This document shows, one piece after another, positions 48,364 through 58,007 of a stretch of 64,000 nucleotides of DNA. Positions within the stretch are counted from its first letter, which is position 1. Every line of letters begins with the position of its first letter. The stretch comes from Arthrobacter sp. EpRS71 (GTDB lineage Bacteria; Actinomycetota; Actinomycetes; Actinomycetales; Micrococcaceae), in NCBI RefSeq assembly GCF_001512285.1, contig NZ_LNUV01000003.1:410117-474116 (forward strand), given 5' to 3'. Under the pieces are notes generated by a model. That model was not told where the DNA came from. It searched no databases and saw nothing but the letters and a program-made list of their open reading frames with translations. The translations under genes and the position numbers were made by a program.

Positions 48364-48825
48364 ATGGATGTGCCCCCAAGCGGCCATGCCGCGGAGATGC
48401 TGCGGGAGTTCCTGGGCCATTGGCGGGGCATCACGGAGCTCGCCGCGTCACCGTGGGCACCTGCGCGGACTGCTGAGGCCGAAACGGTGTTTACCAAGGC
48501 GGCCGGCGGATATGCGGTGGTTCAGAGTTACCGGCACCGCGAAGCGGACGGCACGCATTTCGAAGGCCATGGGATGTTCACCGTTGATCGGGACCATGGT
48601 GACACGCTGTGGTACTACGTTGACAGCCTGGGGCGGACGCCGGCCAGCCCGGTTCGCGGGACCTGGCATGCAGGTACGTTGACTCTGGACAGGAGAACTG
48701 CCGACGGCGTGGCCCGGCATTCGTTCCGGGTTGAGGACGACGTTCTGGTGCACACTGCAGACCTGAGGCTCGAAGGAACGGCCGGGTACAGCCCGTTGCT
48801 GAAGAGTGTGTTCAGGAAAGCCTGA
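48364..48825 (+). CDS. DUF1579-like protein
   Basis: 153 aa. Pattern of a calycin-like beta barrel: REFLGHWRGITELAASPW, VVQSYRHREADGTHFEGHGMFTVD, LWYYVDSLG and RHSFRVEDDVLVHT. DUF1579 proteins are small single-domain proteins of unknown function. The ATG at 48364 has TTGGAGA upstream. Convergent with moaD, 3 nt between stops. Confidence 0.7.
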   Translation: MDVPPSGHAAEMLREFLGHWRGITELAASPWAPARTAEAETVFTKAAGGYAVVQSYRHREADGTHFEGHGMFTVDRDHGDTLWYYVDSLGRTPASPVRGTWHAGTLTLDRRTADGVARHSFRVEDDVLVHTADLRLEGTAGYSPLLKSVFRKA

Positions 48826-48828
48826 GTT

Positions 48829-49095
48829 TCAGCCCCCGGCGAAGGGCGGCAGGACGTCAATCACGTCATCATGTCCCAGGGGAGCCGTGCGGTCCCGCAC
48901 GGCCACCTCGTTGCGAAGGAAACTGCTGCGCGCCACGATTCTGGCGAGCGTCGGGGTACCTTCGGGAGGCACTGGACGTTCGACGGCGAGGGCCGCTTCC
49001 AGCAGCGCCTCAAGGCTGGTGCCTTCCGGCAGGACGTGACGTTCTTCTTCGACCCCAGCGGCCGCGCGCGCGGCAGCGAAGTAACGGACAAGCAA
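48829..49095 (-). CDS. moaD: Molybdopterin synthase sulfur carrier subunit
   Basis: 88 aa, ubiquitin-like fold: LVRYFAAARAAAGVEEERHVLPEGTSLEALLEAAL and a C-terminal VIDVLPPFAGG, the diglycine tail that is thiocarboxylated. Gives sulfur to precursor Z with MoaE (encoded at 56249). It starts at a TTG 4 nt after the moaA stop, with GGAGG upstream, so co-transcribed with moaA. Confidence 0.9.
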   Translation of the reverse strand: MLVRYFAAARAAAGVEEERHVLPEGTSLEALLEAALAVERPVPPEGTPTLARIVARSSFLRNEVAVRDRTAPLGHDDVIDVLPPFAGG

Positions 49096-49099
49096 GGGT

Positions 49100-50239
49100 T
49101 CAGCCTCCGATTGCGCTCATGCTGCGGTCCGGCTGGACGAAGTCCGCTGCGCCGAGACCGGTGTGATCCATGCCGTGGGCCTTGGGCTTGATCCACATGG
49201 CATCTTGCCACCGCGATGCCAGTTCGTCGTCCGTGGCGCCTCCACGAAGGAGTCCCAGGAGATCGAATTCTTCGCGGGAGAAAAGGCAGCTCATAATTTT
49301 CCCCTCCGCAGTGATGCGGGTGCGGCGACAATCGGAGCAGAACGGCTCGGTGACCGAGGCGATGATGCCGACTGTACCGAGGACCGGACCTGTGGCATCC
49401 CCTGTTGCCGTGTCACGGCGTCGTACTTCAAAGCGTTCGGCCGGGGCGCCGTCCCTCTCCCGGGGGTCCGTGCCCAGCACATAGTCGCGGGAGAGCAGTT
49501 CTCGAATCTCGGCGGCCGTGATCATGTTGCGCCGGGTCCACCCGTGGTCTGCGTCCAAGGGCATTTGCTCGATGAAGCGGAGTTCGTAGCCGCGGCCCAG
49601 TGCCCACGCCAGAAGATCCGGGGATTCGGCGTCGTTGATGCCGCGCATGAGTACCGCGTTCAGTTTCACCGGGCCCAACCCGGCTGCCCAAGCGGCATCC
49701 ACGCCGGCCAGGACACGGTCCAGGAAAGGGCGCCGGGTGAGTTTGGTGAAGGTCTCCTCGTGGAGGGAATCAAGCGAGACGTTGATCCGGGTGAGGCCGG
49801 CGGCCTTCAAAGCTGCAGCCTTCTTATCCAGTCCCACGCCGTTGGTGGTCATGGAGATGGGGAGGTCCGGGTGGTCCGCGCGGATACCGGCAATGATGTC
49901 CACCAAGTCGGCGCGCACCAAAGGCTCACCGCCGGTGAGCCGGAGCTCCCGTACGCCCAAGGAGTTAACGCCGATGCGGACGATGCGGACTATTTCGTCC
50001 TTGGTCATCACCGCTTGCTTCGAGAGCCATTCCAGTCCCTCGGCAGGCATGCAGTAGGTACAGCGCAGGTTGCACTTGTCCGTCAGGGACAGACGCATAT
50101 CCGTTGCGCGTCTGCCATAGCGGTCCCACAGTCCGGTGGGGGTGCCTGCTGGACGTGGAGGCGGACTTGCCACGCCGCTTTCCGTGCTGCCCGTGGCGCC
50201 GCCCGAAGGGGGCACCGGCATGCCTAGCTGAACACTCAT
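49100..50239 (-). CDS. moaA: GTP 3',8-cyclase
   Basis: 379 aa. The radical SAM motif CNLRCTYCM has its cysteines at 56, 60 and 63; a C-terminal cluster motif CSDCRRTRI and a third cysteine (MSCLF) bind the second cluster. LTGGEPLVRADL is also seen. Makes the first cofactor intermediate from GTP. The N-terminal 35 residues are Pro/Gly/Ser-rich and not conserved. Weak ribosome binding site. Divergent from the response regulator. Confidence 0.95.
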   Translation of the reverse strand: MSVQLGMPVPPSGGATGSTESGVASPPPRPAGTPTGLWDRYGRRATDMRLSLTDKCNLRCTYCMPAEGLEWLSKQAVMTKDEIVRIVRIGVNSLGVRELRLTGGEPLVRADLVDIIAGIRADHPDLPISMTTNGVGLDKKAAALKAAGLTRINVSLDSLHEETFTKLTRRPFLDRVLAGVDAAWAAGLGPVKLNAVLMRGINDAESPDLLAWALGRGYELRFIEQMPLDADHGWTRRNMITAAEIRELLSRDYVLGTDPRERDGAPAERFEVRRRDTATGDATGPVLGTVGIIASVTEPFCSDCRRTRITAEGKIMSCLFSREEFDLLGLLRGGATDDELASRWQDAMWIKPKAHGMDHTGLGAADFVQPDRSMSAIGG

Positions 50240-50373
50240 AAATTCAGGCTACGCCACCATGGCTGGATCAGTGACACCAGTTACAGTCAAACAGTTCTTA
50301 CGGATTCCATACGCTTGTGCCCTCGGTGCCTGGATTGCGTGCCCCGCACCGTCAGCAAACCTATGCTGAAAGC
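50240..50373. promoter_or_regulatory. Divergent promoter region of moaA and the response regulator
   Basis: 134 bp. The tandem CAGTGACAC (50269-50277) and CAGTTACAG (50278-50286) form a near-direct repeat with 9-bp spacing, of the type OmpR-class regulators bind. I see no clear consensus promoter. Confidence 0.4.
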
Positions 50374-51144
50374 GTGACCACAAATTCGGCAGCACCAGCG
50401 GAGCCCGGAAATCGTAGGATCCTGCTGGTAGAGGATGAGCAGACCATTGCTGACGTCGTCCGTGACTACCTGCTAAAAGCGGGCTTCCAAGTGGACATGG
50501 CGGGGGATGGCTTTACCGCCCTCGAGCTTGCAGCGTCCCGGCAACCAGATCTTGTGATTCTGGACCGTATGCTCCCGGGACTGGACGGTGTTGAGGTCTG
50601 CCGCCGGCTCCGTCAAAGCATGAGTGTACCGGTCATCATGGTCACAGCTCTGGGAACCGAGGACGACCGGATTCTGGGCCTGGAGATGGGTGCGGACGAC
50701 TACGTCACCAAACCCTTTTCCCCACGTGAACTGGTCCTCCGGGTGAAGTCGGTATTGCGCCGGAGCATCAAGGAGTTCACTCCGGAGCCGCCCGTGGAGG
50801 CTGCGGGACTCGAACTCGATCCTGCCTCCCGCACTGTGACGCACCGAGGAGTGCCCTTGGCGTTGACGGTCCGCGAGTTCGACCTCCTGGCCTTCCTGAT
50901 GCGAAGGCCCCACCAGGTCTTCAGCAGGGAAGAACTCATCAAAGCCGTGTGGGGCTGGGACTTTGGTGACCTGTCCACTGTCACGGTCCACGTCCGGCGC
51001 CTGCGGGAGAAGATCGAAGCCAATCCCACCAAACCCGAACTCCTCAAGACTGTGTGGGGTGTTGGCTACCGTTTCGATGGCAGGCGGTCCGAGACGGGCA
51101 ATGCGCGCCCCGGCAGTAGAGAGGGCGGCTATGGAAGGCAGTGA
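50374..51144 (+). CDS. OmpR family response regulator
   Basis: 256 aa from the GTG at 50374. Receiver: LLVEDEQ with E20, D21; LVILDRMLPG with the phosphorylated D64; K113 in VTKPFS. Output: OmpR winged helix (VTHRGVPLALTVREFDLLAFLMRRPHQVFSREELIKAVWG, and TVHVRRLREKIE). Works with the kinase encoded next, whose ATG lies 14 nt inside this gene. The upstream frame to 50317 is not conserved. No well-spaced ribosome binding site. Confidence 0.92.
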   Translation: MTTNSAAPAEPGNRRILLVEDEQTIADVVRDYLLKAGFQVDMAGDGFTALELAASRQPDLVILDRMLPGLDGVEVCRRLRQSMSVPVIMVTALGTEDDRILGLEMGADDYVTKPFSPRELVLRVKSVLRRSIKEFTPEPPVEAAGLELDPASRTVTHRGVPLALTVREFDLLAFLMRRPHQVFSREELIKAVWGWDFGDLSTVTVHVRRLREKIEANPTKPELLKTVWGVGYRFDGRRSETGNARPGSREGGYGRQ

Positions 51145-52384
51145 GCTGTGGACCATCCTGGCGTGGGTCCTGTTCTGGGCCGTTCTCATCGGGGTCGCCA
51201 CCTGGGTGCTTCTCAGGCTGCTTCGCCGGGCTTCGGTACTCGCACAGATCTGTTTGATAGTGGTGGCCACGGTTGCCGTGCTGGTGGCAGGAATGGTCAG
51301 TGCTTTCAACGCGATGTTCATTTCCGCGAGGGACCTCGAAGTCATGTGGTACATCCTGGCCACTGCATCGGCTGTAGCCGTGGCGTTGTCCTTGATGCTC
51401 GGTGCCGGTGTCTCCAGGAACGCGGCCCGCCTGGTGGACGCGGCCCGACGCCTTGGGCGTGGCGAGACCTTGGAACACACCGATGCAGAGGGACGGGGGA
51501 GCGCTCCCGCCATGACGTCCGAACTCGCCGAGCTGGCCCAGGAACTTGAGGCCAGCAGCCGGAGCCTGGCCGAATCGCGTCGCCGGGAAGCCGCCATTGA
51601 GACGGCCCGGCGCGAACTGGTGTCATGGATATCCCATGACCTCCGGACACCCCTGGCCAGCATGCGCGCCATGACCGAAGCCCTTGAAGACGGAATGGCA
51701 TCAGATGTGCAGGGCTACTACCGGAAGATCATCGGGCAGACAGAGCAGATGACGGCCATGGTAAACGACCTCTTGGAACTGTCCAAGATCCAGGCGGGCA
51801 CTCTCCGCCTGCGGGCTGAACCGTTGGACCTCTATGACCTCGTCAGCGATGCGATCTCGGACTTGTCGCCGCTGGCGGCCCAACGTGGCATCAGGCTCGA
51901 CGGCGGCGGGGACCGGGAGTGCATGGCAGTTGCCGACGGGCCCAGCCTCGCCCGGGCCGTGCGGAACATACTGCTCAACGCCATCATCTACAGCAGGCCG
52001 GACAGCGTGGTCCACATCAGCGTGGGACGGGACGGCGTGGGACTCTCCGGCGGAAACGCCGTGATCGCCGTTGAAGATCGTTGCGGCGGCATCCCGGACG
52101 AAGACCTCCCGCACTTGTTCGAAACGGGCTGGCAGAAAGACCCCGCCCGTCGCACCACCCAAGAACTGCACGGCAGTTACAGCGGTGCCGGCATCGGCCT
52201 CAGCATGGTGGCAGGCATCGTCAAGGCACATGGGGGATCGGTCACCGTGGACAACGTCGACGGCGGTTGCCGCTTTGCGTTGTCACTGCCAGCTGGGGCA
52301 CCCCCAGCGGAATCATCGATGTCATCCATGACTCCTACCCATCAAGTCATCGCAACTGACAACCGCCCTGGAGGCATCTCATGA
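51131..52384 (+). CDS. Sensor histidine kinase
   Basis: 417 aa. Three membrane segments at about 7-31, 38-58 and 71-93, with loops of only about 7-12 residues, so no extracytoplasmic sensor domain. A HAMP-like helix, then HisKA with SWISHDLRTPLASMRA (H169), an ATPase domain with N box RNILLNAIIYS, DRCGGIPDEDL and GAGIGLSMVAGIVKAHGG. It probably senses through its membrane part or a partner. Ends over the ATGA of the molybdoenzyme gene. Confidence 0.93.
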   Translation: MEGSELWTILAWVLFWAVLIGVATWVLLRLLRRASVLAQICLIVVATVAVLVAGMVSAFNAMFISARDLEVMWYILATASAVAVALSLMLGAGVSRNAARLVDAARRLGRGETLEHTDAEGRGSAPAMTSELAELAQELEASSRSLAESRRREAAIETARRELVSWISHDLRTPLASMRAMTEALEDGMASDVQGYYRKIIGQTEQMTAMVNDLLELSKIQAGTLRLRAEPLDLYDLVSDAISDLSPLAAQRGIRLDGGGDRECMAVADGPSLARAVRNILLNAIIYSRPDSVVHISVGRDGVGLSGGNAVIAVEDRCGGIPDEDLPHLFETGWQKDPARRTTQELHGSYSGAGIGLSMVAGIVKAHGGSVTVDNVDGGCRFALSLPAGAPPAESSMSSMTPTHQVIATDNRPGGIS

Positions 52385-53961
52385 GTACGCTCGCGCCCGG
52401 TACAACCCAGCATCGGCGCAGCCTGGGCAAGCCTACGCTGTGGGCAGCAGCCGCCGGCGTGGCAGCCGGCGCTGCCGGGATCGCGGCCGGTGAACTGACA
52501 GCCGGTCTCCTGAGCCCGCTGGTCTCGCCCGTTACTGCCCTTGGTGGCGCGGTGATCGATGCCGTGCCGCCGGGAGTCAAGGATCTGGCAGTGCAGTTAT
52601 TCGGTACCGCTGACAAGATCGTGCTGGTGGCTTGCATCGTGGGAGTCGCTGGAGTTCTGGCGGCGCTTGCTGGTGTCCTGGAACGTCGCCGGCCCGGTTG
52701 GGGACTGGCACTCGCCGGACTGGCAGGCGCCGCGGGACTGAGCGCCGTCGTGACCCGGGCCCAAACCAGCCCGCAAGCGGCCCTTGCACCAATCGTCGCC
52801 GCAGTGGTCACCATCATGCTGCTGCGGATGCTCGTGCGACGACTCTCCACGTGGGCACCGTCGCACGACGCCCAGGGGCCGGAGCGGGCGCCACTGGCCC
52901 GGCGAAGTTTTTTGAACGCCTTGGCGGGGACTTCGCTTGCCGCCGTCGTGGCCGGAACGGTCACCGCTGTCCTCACCAGGGCCACAGCGGTTGCCTCAGG
53001 TTTCCGGGGTTCCATGACGCTCCCGGAATCCGCCACGCCGGCACAATCCATCCCGGCAGGGGCATCCCTGTCCGTGGACGGCATCAGTCCTTTGGTCACC
53101 CCGAATGCGGACTTCTACAGAATAGATACCGCTTTGACGGTGCCCGCCATCGATCCCCCTGCCTGGAGGCTGAAGGTCACCGGCATGGTGGAACGCGAGG
53201 TGGACATCGACTTTGCCACGCTCCTCGCCAAGCCCATGACGGAACGGCACATCACCATCGCCTGTGTGTCCAACAACGTAGGTGGCGACCTCATTGGAAA
53301 CGCCCTCTGGCTGGGCTGGCCCGTCCGGGAACTGCTGGCCATGGCAGGACCCAAAGCCGGTGCGGACATGGTCCTGTCCACCAGCAACGACGGCTGGACA
53401 GCCAGCACTCCCTTGGAAGCCCTCACCGATGACCGCGACGCCCTCCTGGCCGTCGGCATGAACGGTGAGCCGCTCCCGCTCGAACACGGATTCCCCGTGC
53501 GGATGATCGTGCCAGGACTCTACGGCTTCGTCTCCGCCACCAAATGGTTGACGGAACTGAAAGTCACACGCTTCGCTGACGACACCGCGTACTGGACGCC
53601 CAGGGGCTGGAGTGATCACGGACCCATCAAGACCCAATCACGGATCGATGTACCCCGCAGCGGCCGCAGCGTCCAAGCGGGCATGGTGCAATTCGGCGGT
53701 GTGGCGTGGGCCCAGCACAGGGGCATCAACCGGGTGGAGCTCCGCGTCAATCGCGGACCATGGCAGCAGGCAACGCTCGCCGGCGCGATCTCCACAGACA
53801 CCTGGTATCAATGGCAGCTGAGCATCGACCTCACCCCAGGCGACTACGAAGTCCAGGTCCGGGCCACGGACTCCACCGGTGTTCCACAAACCGAAGACAA
53901 AGCACCGGTAGCTCCCGATGGCGCCACCGGCTATCACACCATCAACGTCAAAGTGAGCTGA
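52381..53961 (+). CDS. Membrane-bound molybdopterin-dependent oxidoreductase (sulfite oxidase fold)
   Basis: 526 aa. Residues about 18-155 have four hydrophobic segments. ARRSFLNALAG at 173-183 begins a further hydrophobic segment and is a Tat-like twin-arginine motif inside the protein. The Moco domain follows, with C295 in IACVSNNVGG as the Mo ligand and LWLGWPVREL; then a C-terminal dimer domain (WAQHRGINRVELRVNRGPW). The electron donor and substrate are unknown. It matches the layout I recall for Streptomyces Sec/Tat dual-targeted molybdoproteins. Cotranscribed with the two-component system. Confidence 0.88.
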   Translation: MSTLAPGTTQHRRSLGKPTLWAAAAGVAAGAAGIAAGELTAGLLSPLVSPVTALGGAVIDAVPPGVKDLAVQLFGTADKIVLVACIVGVAGVLAALAGVLERRRPGWGLALAGLAGAAGLSAVVTRAQTSPQAALAPIVAAVVTIMLLRMLVRRLSTWAPSHDAQGPERAPLARRSFLNALAGTSLAAVVAGTVTAVLTRATAVASGFRGSMTLPESATPAQSIPAGASLSVDGISPLVTPNADFYRIDTALTVPAIDPPAWRLKVTGMVEREVDIDFATLLAKPMTERHITIACVSNNVGGDLIGNALWLGWPVRELLAMAGPKAGADMVLSTSNDGWTASTPLEALTDDRDALLAVGMNGEPLPLEHGFPVRMIVPGLYGFVSATKWLTELKVTRFADDTAYWTPRGWSDHGPIKTQSRIDVPRSGRSVQAGMVQFGGVAWAQHRGINRVELRVNRGPWQQATLAGAISTDTWYQWQLSIDLTPGDYEVQVRATDSTGVPQTEDKAPVAPDGATGYHTINVKVS

Positions 53962-54026
53962 GGCCCTAGTCTGGGTACGTCCGGAGAATTCACCGGAAGC
54001 CAGCGTGTCCACACAGGAGGATGTCC

Positions 54027-55247
54027 GTGCCCAAATCTGTTGCAGCCCACCGCCAGGCAGTGGTGGAGCTGCTGACCGGCGTCCTTGCGGGCAAAGGAAA
54101 CATCACGCTTCCTTTGCTGGACGCGCTGGGCAAGGCGCTCGCCGTGGACGTCTACGCGCCACTTTCCCTGCCCCCGTTCGCCAACTCCCAAATGGACGGA
54201 TTCGCCGTCCGCTCAGCAGATATCCCCGACGGCGGCGCGGAGCTCCGGGTAGCGGCGCCGGTTCCGGCAGGTGCCGCGCCGGCGGCACTCAAGCCCGGCT
54301 TCGCCGCCCCCATCATGACCGGGGCCATGATCCCGGAGGGGGCCGACGCCGTCGTGCCCATTGAAAAGGCGACGCCGGGCACTTTCCCGGAGCCTGCCGC
54401 AGAAGAAGCTGTGGTGGAACTACCTCCGGTGGCTCCAGGCACCTATATCCGGGACAGTGGCAGCGACATCAGCAGCGGTGCCTTGGCGTTGGCCGCCGGC
54501 ACCCGGATGGGACCAGCCCAACTGGGCTTGTTGGCAGCCTTGGGCCTGACCACCGTTGACGTCCGGCGGCCGTGCCGCGTCCTCCTGGTCACCACCGGTG
54601 ATGAGGTGGTGGAGCCGGGGGCTGAACTCACGTCCGGCAAGATCTTCGACTCCAACGGAACCTTGCTCGAAGCGTCCATGCGACAGGCCGGCCTCGATGT
54701 GGTTCGCGCCGGGATTTCCGACGACGAGCCCTCCAAGCTGCTGGCGGTCCTCCGCCACCACACCGCGCCTGCGGACAGCCGCGTGGATCTCATTGTCACC
54801 ACCGGGGGAGTGAGCAAGGGCGCCTACGAAGTAGTCCGGCAAGCCATGGCTGATCAGCCGGTGGATTTCCTTCCGGTGGCCATGCAGCCTGGCGGACCCC
54901 AGGGATTAGGCATCTTTGAGGGCGTTCCCTTCCTTGGCTTTCCGGGAAACCCCGTCAGCTGCCTGGTCTCCTTCGAGATGTTTCTCCGGCCGGCCCTTTC
55001 GCTGGTGCTGGGAACCCCGGCGCCGCGGCAGGTGCTCAGGGCACGCTTGGTCGAACCGCTGACTTCCCCGGAGGGCAAGCATCAGGTCCGTCGCGGGACC
55101 GTGGACGCTGATGGATTGGTCCGGATGGAGGGCGGGGCAGGTTCGCACCTGGTCCACTCCCTGGCGAAGGCCAACGCACTGGTACAGATTCCCGGCGGCG
55201 TCACGGAACTCGCCGAAGGGGACGAAGTGGAAGTATGGATGTTGTGA
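54027..55247 (+). CDS. moeA: Molybdopterin molybdotransferase
   Basis: 406 aa from the GTG at 54027 because GGAGG is 6 nt upstream; for the ATG at 54021 that site would be in contact with the start. [43 protein letters not shown] and [14 protein letters not shown] are MoeA motifs. Inserts molybdate into adenylylated molybdopterin. 65 nt after the molybdoenzyme gene; moaC overlaps its end by 13 nt. Confidence 0.94.
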   Translation: MPKSVAAHRQAVVELLTGVLAGKGNITLPLLDALGKALAVDVYAPLSLPPFANSQMDGFAVRSADIPDGGAELRVAAPVPAGAAPAALKPGFAAPIMTGAMIPEGADAVVPIEKATPGTFPEPAAEEAVVELPPVAPGTYIRDSGSDISSGALALAAGTRMGPAQLGLLAALGLTTVDVRRPCRVLLVTTGDEVVEPGAELTSGKIFDSNGTLLEASMRQAGLDVVRAGISDDEPSKLLAVLRHHTAPADSRVDLIVTTGGVSKGAYEVVRQAMADQPVDFLPVAMQPGGPQGLGIFEGVPFLGFPGNPVSCLVSFEMFLRPALSLVLGTPAPRQVLRARLVEPLTSPEGKHQVRRGTVDADGLVRMEGGAGSHLVHSLAKANALVQIPGGVTELAEGDEVEVWML

Positions 55248-55765
55248 ACCACACTTCCGAAAATTCCGGTGGCCTGACCCACCTCAGGCAGGACGGCACC
55301 GCGCAGATGGTGGACGTCTCTCAAAAAGCCGTCACTACTCGTGTTGCGACTGCCACGGCCACTGTCCGCAGCACGCCCGCGGTGCTGGCCCTGCTGGGTG
55401 CCGGCGAGCTGCCCAAGGGCGATGCCCTCGCCGTGGCGCGCGTCGCGGGGATCATGGCGGCAAAGAAGACCCCCGATCTGATTCCGTTGTGCCATCCGTT
55501 GCCGATCTCCAAGGTCACCGTGGACTTTGAGCTGGACACCGACTCGATTGGCATCCTGGCAACGGTCAAGACCAAAGGCGTGACCGGCGTCGAAATGGAA
55601 GCCCTGACGGCGGCCTCGGTTGCGGCCTTGAGCGTCTACGACATGATCAAGGCCGTGGACAAGCATGCAGTGCTGACCGATATACGGGTCTTGGCCAAGA
55701 GCGGCGGAAAAAGCGGGGACTGGGACGTCTCCGGAGTATCAACGCCACGTGAGGCCGGCGAGTGA
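55235..55765 (+). CDS. moaC: Cyclic pyranopterin monophosphate synthase
   Basis: 176 aa. [65 protein letters not shown] and the C-terminal KSGDW are family markers. Converts the MoaA product to cyclic pyranopterin monophosphate. The ATG lies inside the end of moeA. Overlaps mog by four bases. Confidence 0.96.
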   Translation: MDVVNHTSENSGGLTHLRQDGTAQMVDVSQKAVTTRVATATATVRSTPAVLALLGAGELPKGDALAVARVAGIMAAKKTPDLIPLCHPLPISKVTVDFELDTDSIGILATVKTKGVTGVEMEALTAASVAALSVYDMIKAVDKHAVLTDIRVLAKSGGKSGDWDVSGVSTPREAGE

Positions 55766-56259
55766 GTGCGTGCGAGCCGAACACGCTGCGGAAAGCCGGC
55801 GTCGTGATCGCGTCAACCCGTGCGGCCGCGGGAGTCTACGCCGATGAGACAGGTCCGATCATCCTCGATTGGCTCAGCGAGCACGGCTTCGATACGTTCC
55901 CCACCATGGTGGTGCCGGACGGTGAGCCTGTTGGAGCTGCCCTGAGAGCGCTCCTGACACAGGAACCCGCCGTGATTATCACCAGCGGAGGAACGGGCCT
56001 TAGCCCGGATGACCGTACGCCCGACATGACCCTGCCGCTCCTGGAACGTGAGATTCCGGGCATCATGGAGGGCATTCGGCGCGCCGGTGCTGCCAAAACC
56101 CCCATGGCCATGCTGAGCCGTGGCCACGCCGGGGCGGCCGGCAGCACGTTCATCATCAACCTGCCCGGATCCCCGAAAGGCGTCATGGACGGATTGGCTG
56201 TCCTGGACCCTTTGATCGGGCATCTCTGTGAGCAATTGGAAGGAAACCATGGGCACTGA
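55762..56259 (+). CDS. mog: Molybdopterin adenylyltransferase (MogA/MoaB type)
   Basis: 165 aa from a GTG overlapping the moaC stop. [33 protein letters not shown] is the nucleotide-binding pattern, and [16 protein letters not shown] ends the fold. Activates molybdopterin by adenylation before MoeA acts. moaE starts within its end (11-nt overlap). The N-terminus has one Cys not seen in most homologues. Confidence 0.92.
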   Translation: MSACEPNTLRKAGVVIASTRAAAGVYADETGPIILDWLSEHGFDTFPTMVVPDGEPVGAALRALLTQEPAVIITSGGTGLSPDDRTPDMTLPLLEREIPGIMEGIRRAGAAKTPMAMLSRGHAGAAGSTFIINLPGSPKGVMDGLAVLDPLIGHLCEQLEGNHGH

Positions 56260-56704
56260 AACAAACTTTGCAGTGATCAGCGCTGTTCTCAGCGCCGAGC
56301 CCATTTCCGTGGACCAAGCCATCGCGGCTGTTGAATCGGACACAGCGGGTGCGGTTGTCAGCTTCAGCGGCGTTGTCCGAAATCACGACGGCGGCAAGGC
56401 CGTGGACCGGCTGAGCTACAGTGCCCATCCCACCGCGCATCAGGTGATGTCAGACGTTGTGGCGCAGCTGGTGGCCGAGCACTCCGGAGAAGCTGCCCAA
56501 CCTGTGCGGATCTGGGCAGCGCACCGGATCGGCATGCTGGAGATCGGGGACCCCGCCCTGGTGTGTGCGGTTGCTGCTGCCCACCGCGGTCAGGCGTTTG
56601 CTGTGTGCGCCGAGCTCGTGGACCGGGTCAAAGAGCAGGTCCCCATTTGGAAGGAACAGTTCTTCACGGACGGCACTGTGGAATGGGTGGGAGCAGGGGA
56701 GTAG
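56249..56704 (+). CDS. moaE: Molybdopterin synthase catalytic subunit
   Basis: 151 aa from the ATG at 56249, with AAGGAAACC just upstream. SFSGVVRNHDGGKAVDRLSYSAHPTAHQ, AAHRIGMLEIGDPALVCAVAAAHRGQAF and VPIWKEQFF are MoaE motifs, with the catalytic lysine in KEQ. It works with MoaD. This gene closes the moeA-moaC-mog-moaE unit; a hairpin follows. Confidence 0.95.
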   Translation: MGTETNFAVISAVLSAEPISVDQAIAAVESDTAGAVVSFSGVVRNHDGGKAVDRLSYSAHPTAHQVMSDVVAQLVAEHSGEAAQPVRIWAAHRIGMLEIGDPALVCAVAAAHRGQAFAVCAELVDRVKEQVPIWKEQFFTDGTVEWVGAGE

Positions 56705-57514
<810 letters not shown>

Positions 57515-57518
57515 GACC

Positions 57519-58007
57519 ATGGGTAATTTCTGGACGTCGCTCAAGAAGAACCGCACCAAAATCTGGGTAGGGGCCATTACCTTGCTGTTGGTGCTGTACC
57601 TGGTGGTTTCCGTACAGCGCTCGTTCCTTTTGCTTGGCGACCCCAATCTGGTTGCCAAGGGGATCGGGGCGGCCTATTTGGTCCTGCCCGTGGTTGGTGC
57701 GTGGGCGCTCATCCGTGAGCTGCTCTTTGGCGCCCGGACCGAGCAAATGGCCAAGGTCCTGGAGGCCGAGGGCGGCTTGCCGGTGGACGACCTTCCACGC
57801 ACTCCGGGCGGCCGCATAGTCCGCGCGGCAGCTGACGCCGAGTTTGAGAAGTACCGCGTCGAGGCCGAGGCTGCTCCCGGGGATTGGCGCTCCTGGTTCC
57901 GTCTGAGCTGCGCCTATGATGCCTCAGGGGACCGCAAGCGTGCCCGCGCTGCCATGCGTGACGCCGTGAAACTTTTCCGTTCTCAGCCCACCGCCGCAGG
58001 CCGGTGA
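57519..58007 (+). CDS. Small membrane protein with a TPR-like end
   Basis: 162 aa from the ATG at 57519. Two membrane segments (IWVGAITLLLVLYLVVSV and GAAYLVLPVVGAWALIRELLF), then a soluble end with DWRSWFRLSCAYDASGDRKRARAAMRDAVKLF, like one tetratricopeptide repeat. Its 3' end overlaps a convergent gene by 25 nt. Directly after dapB, as in related genomes by my recollection. Function unknown. Confidence 0.75.
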   Translation: MGNFWTSLKKNRTKIWVGAITLLLVLYLVVSVQRSFLLLGDPNLVAKGIGAAYLVLPVVGAWALIRELLFGARTEQMAKVLEAEGGLPVDDLPRTPGGRIVRAAADAEFEKYRVEAEAAPGDWRSWFRLSCAYDASGDRKRARAAMRDAVKLFRSQPTAAGR

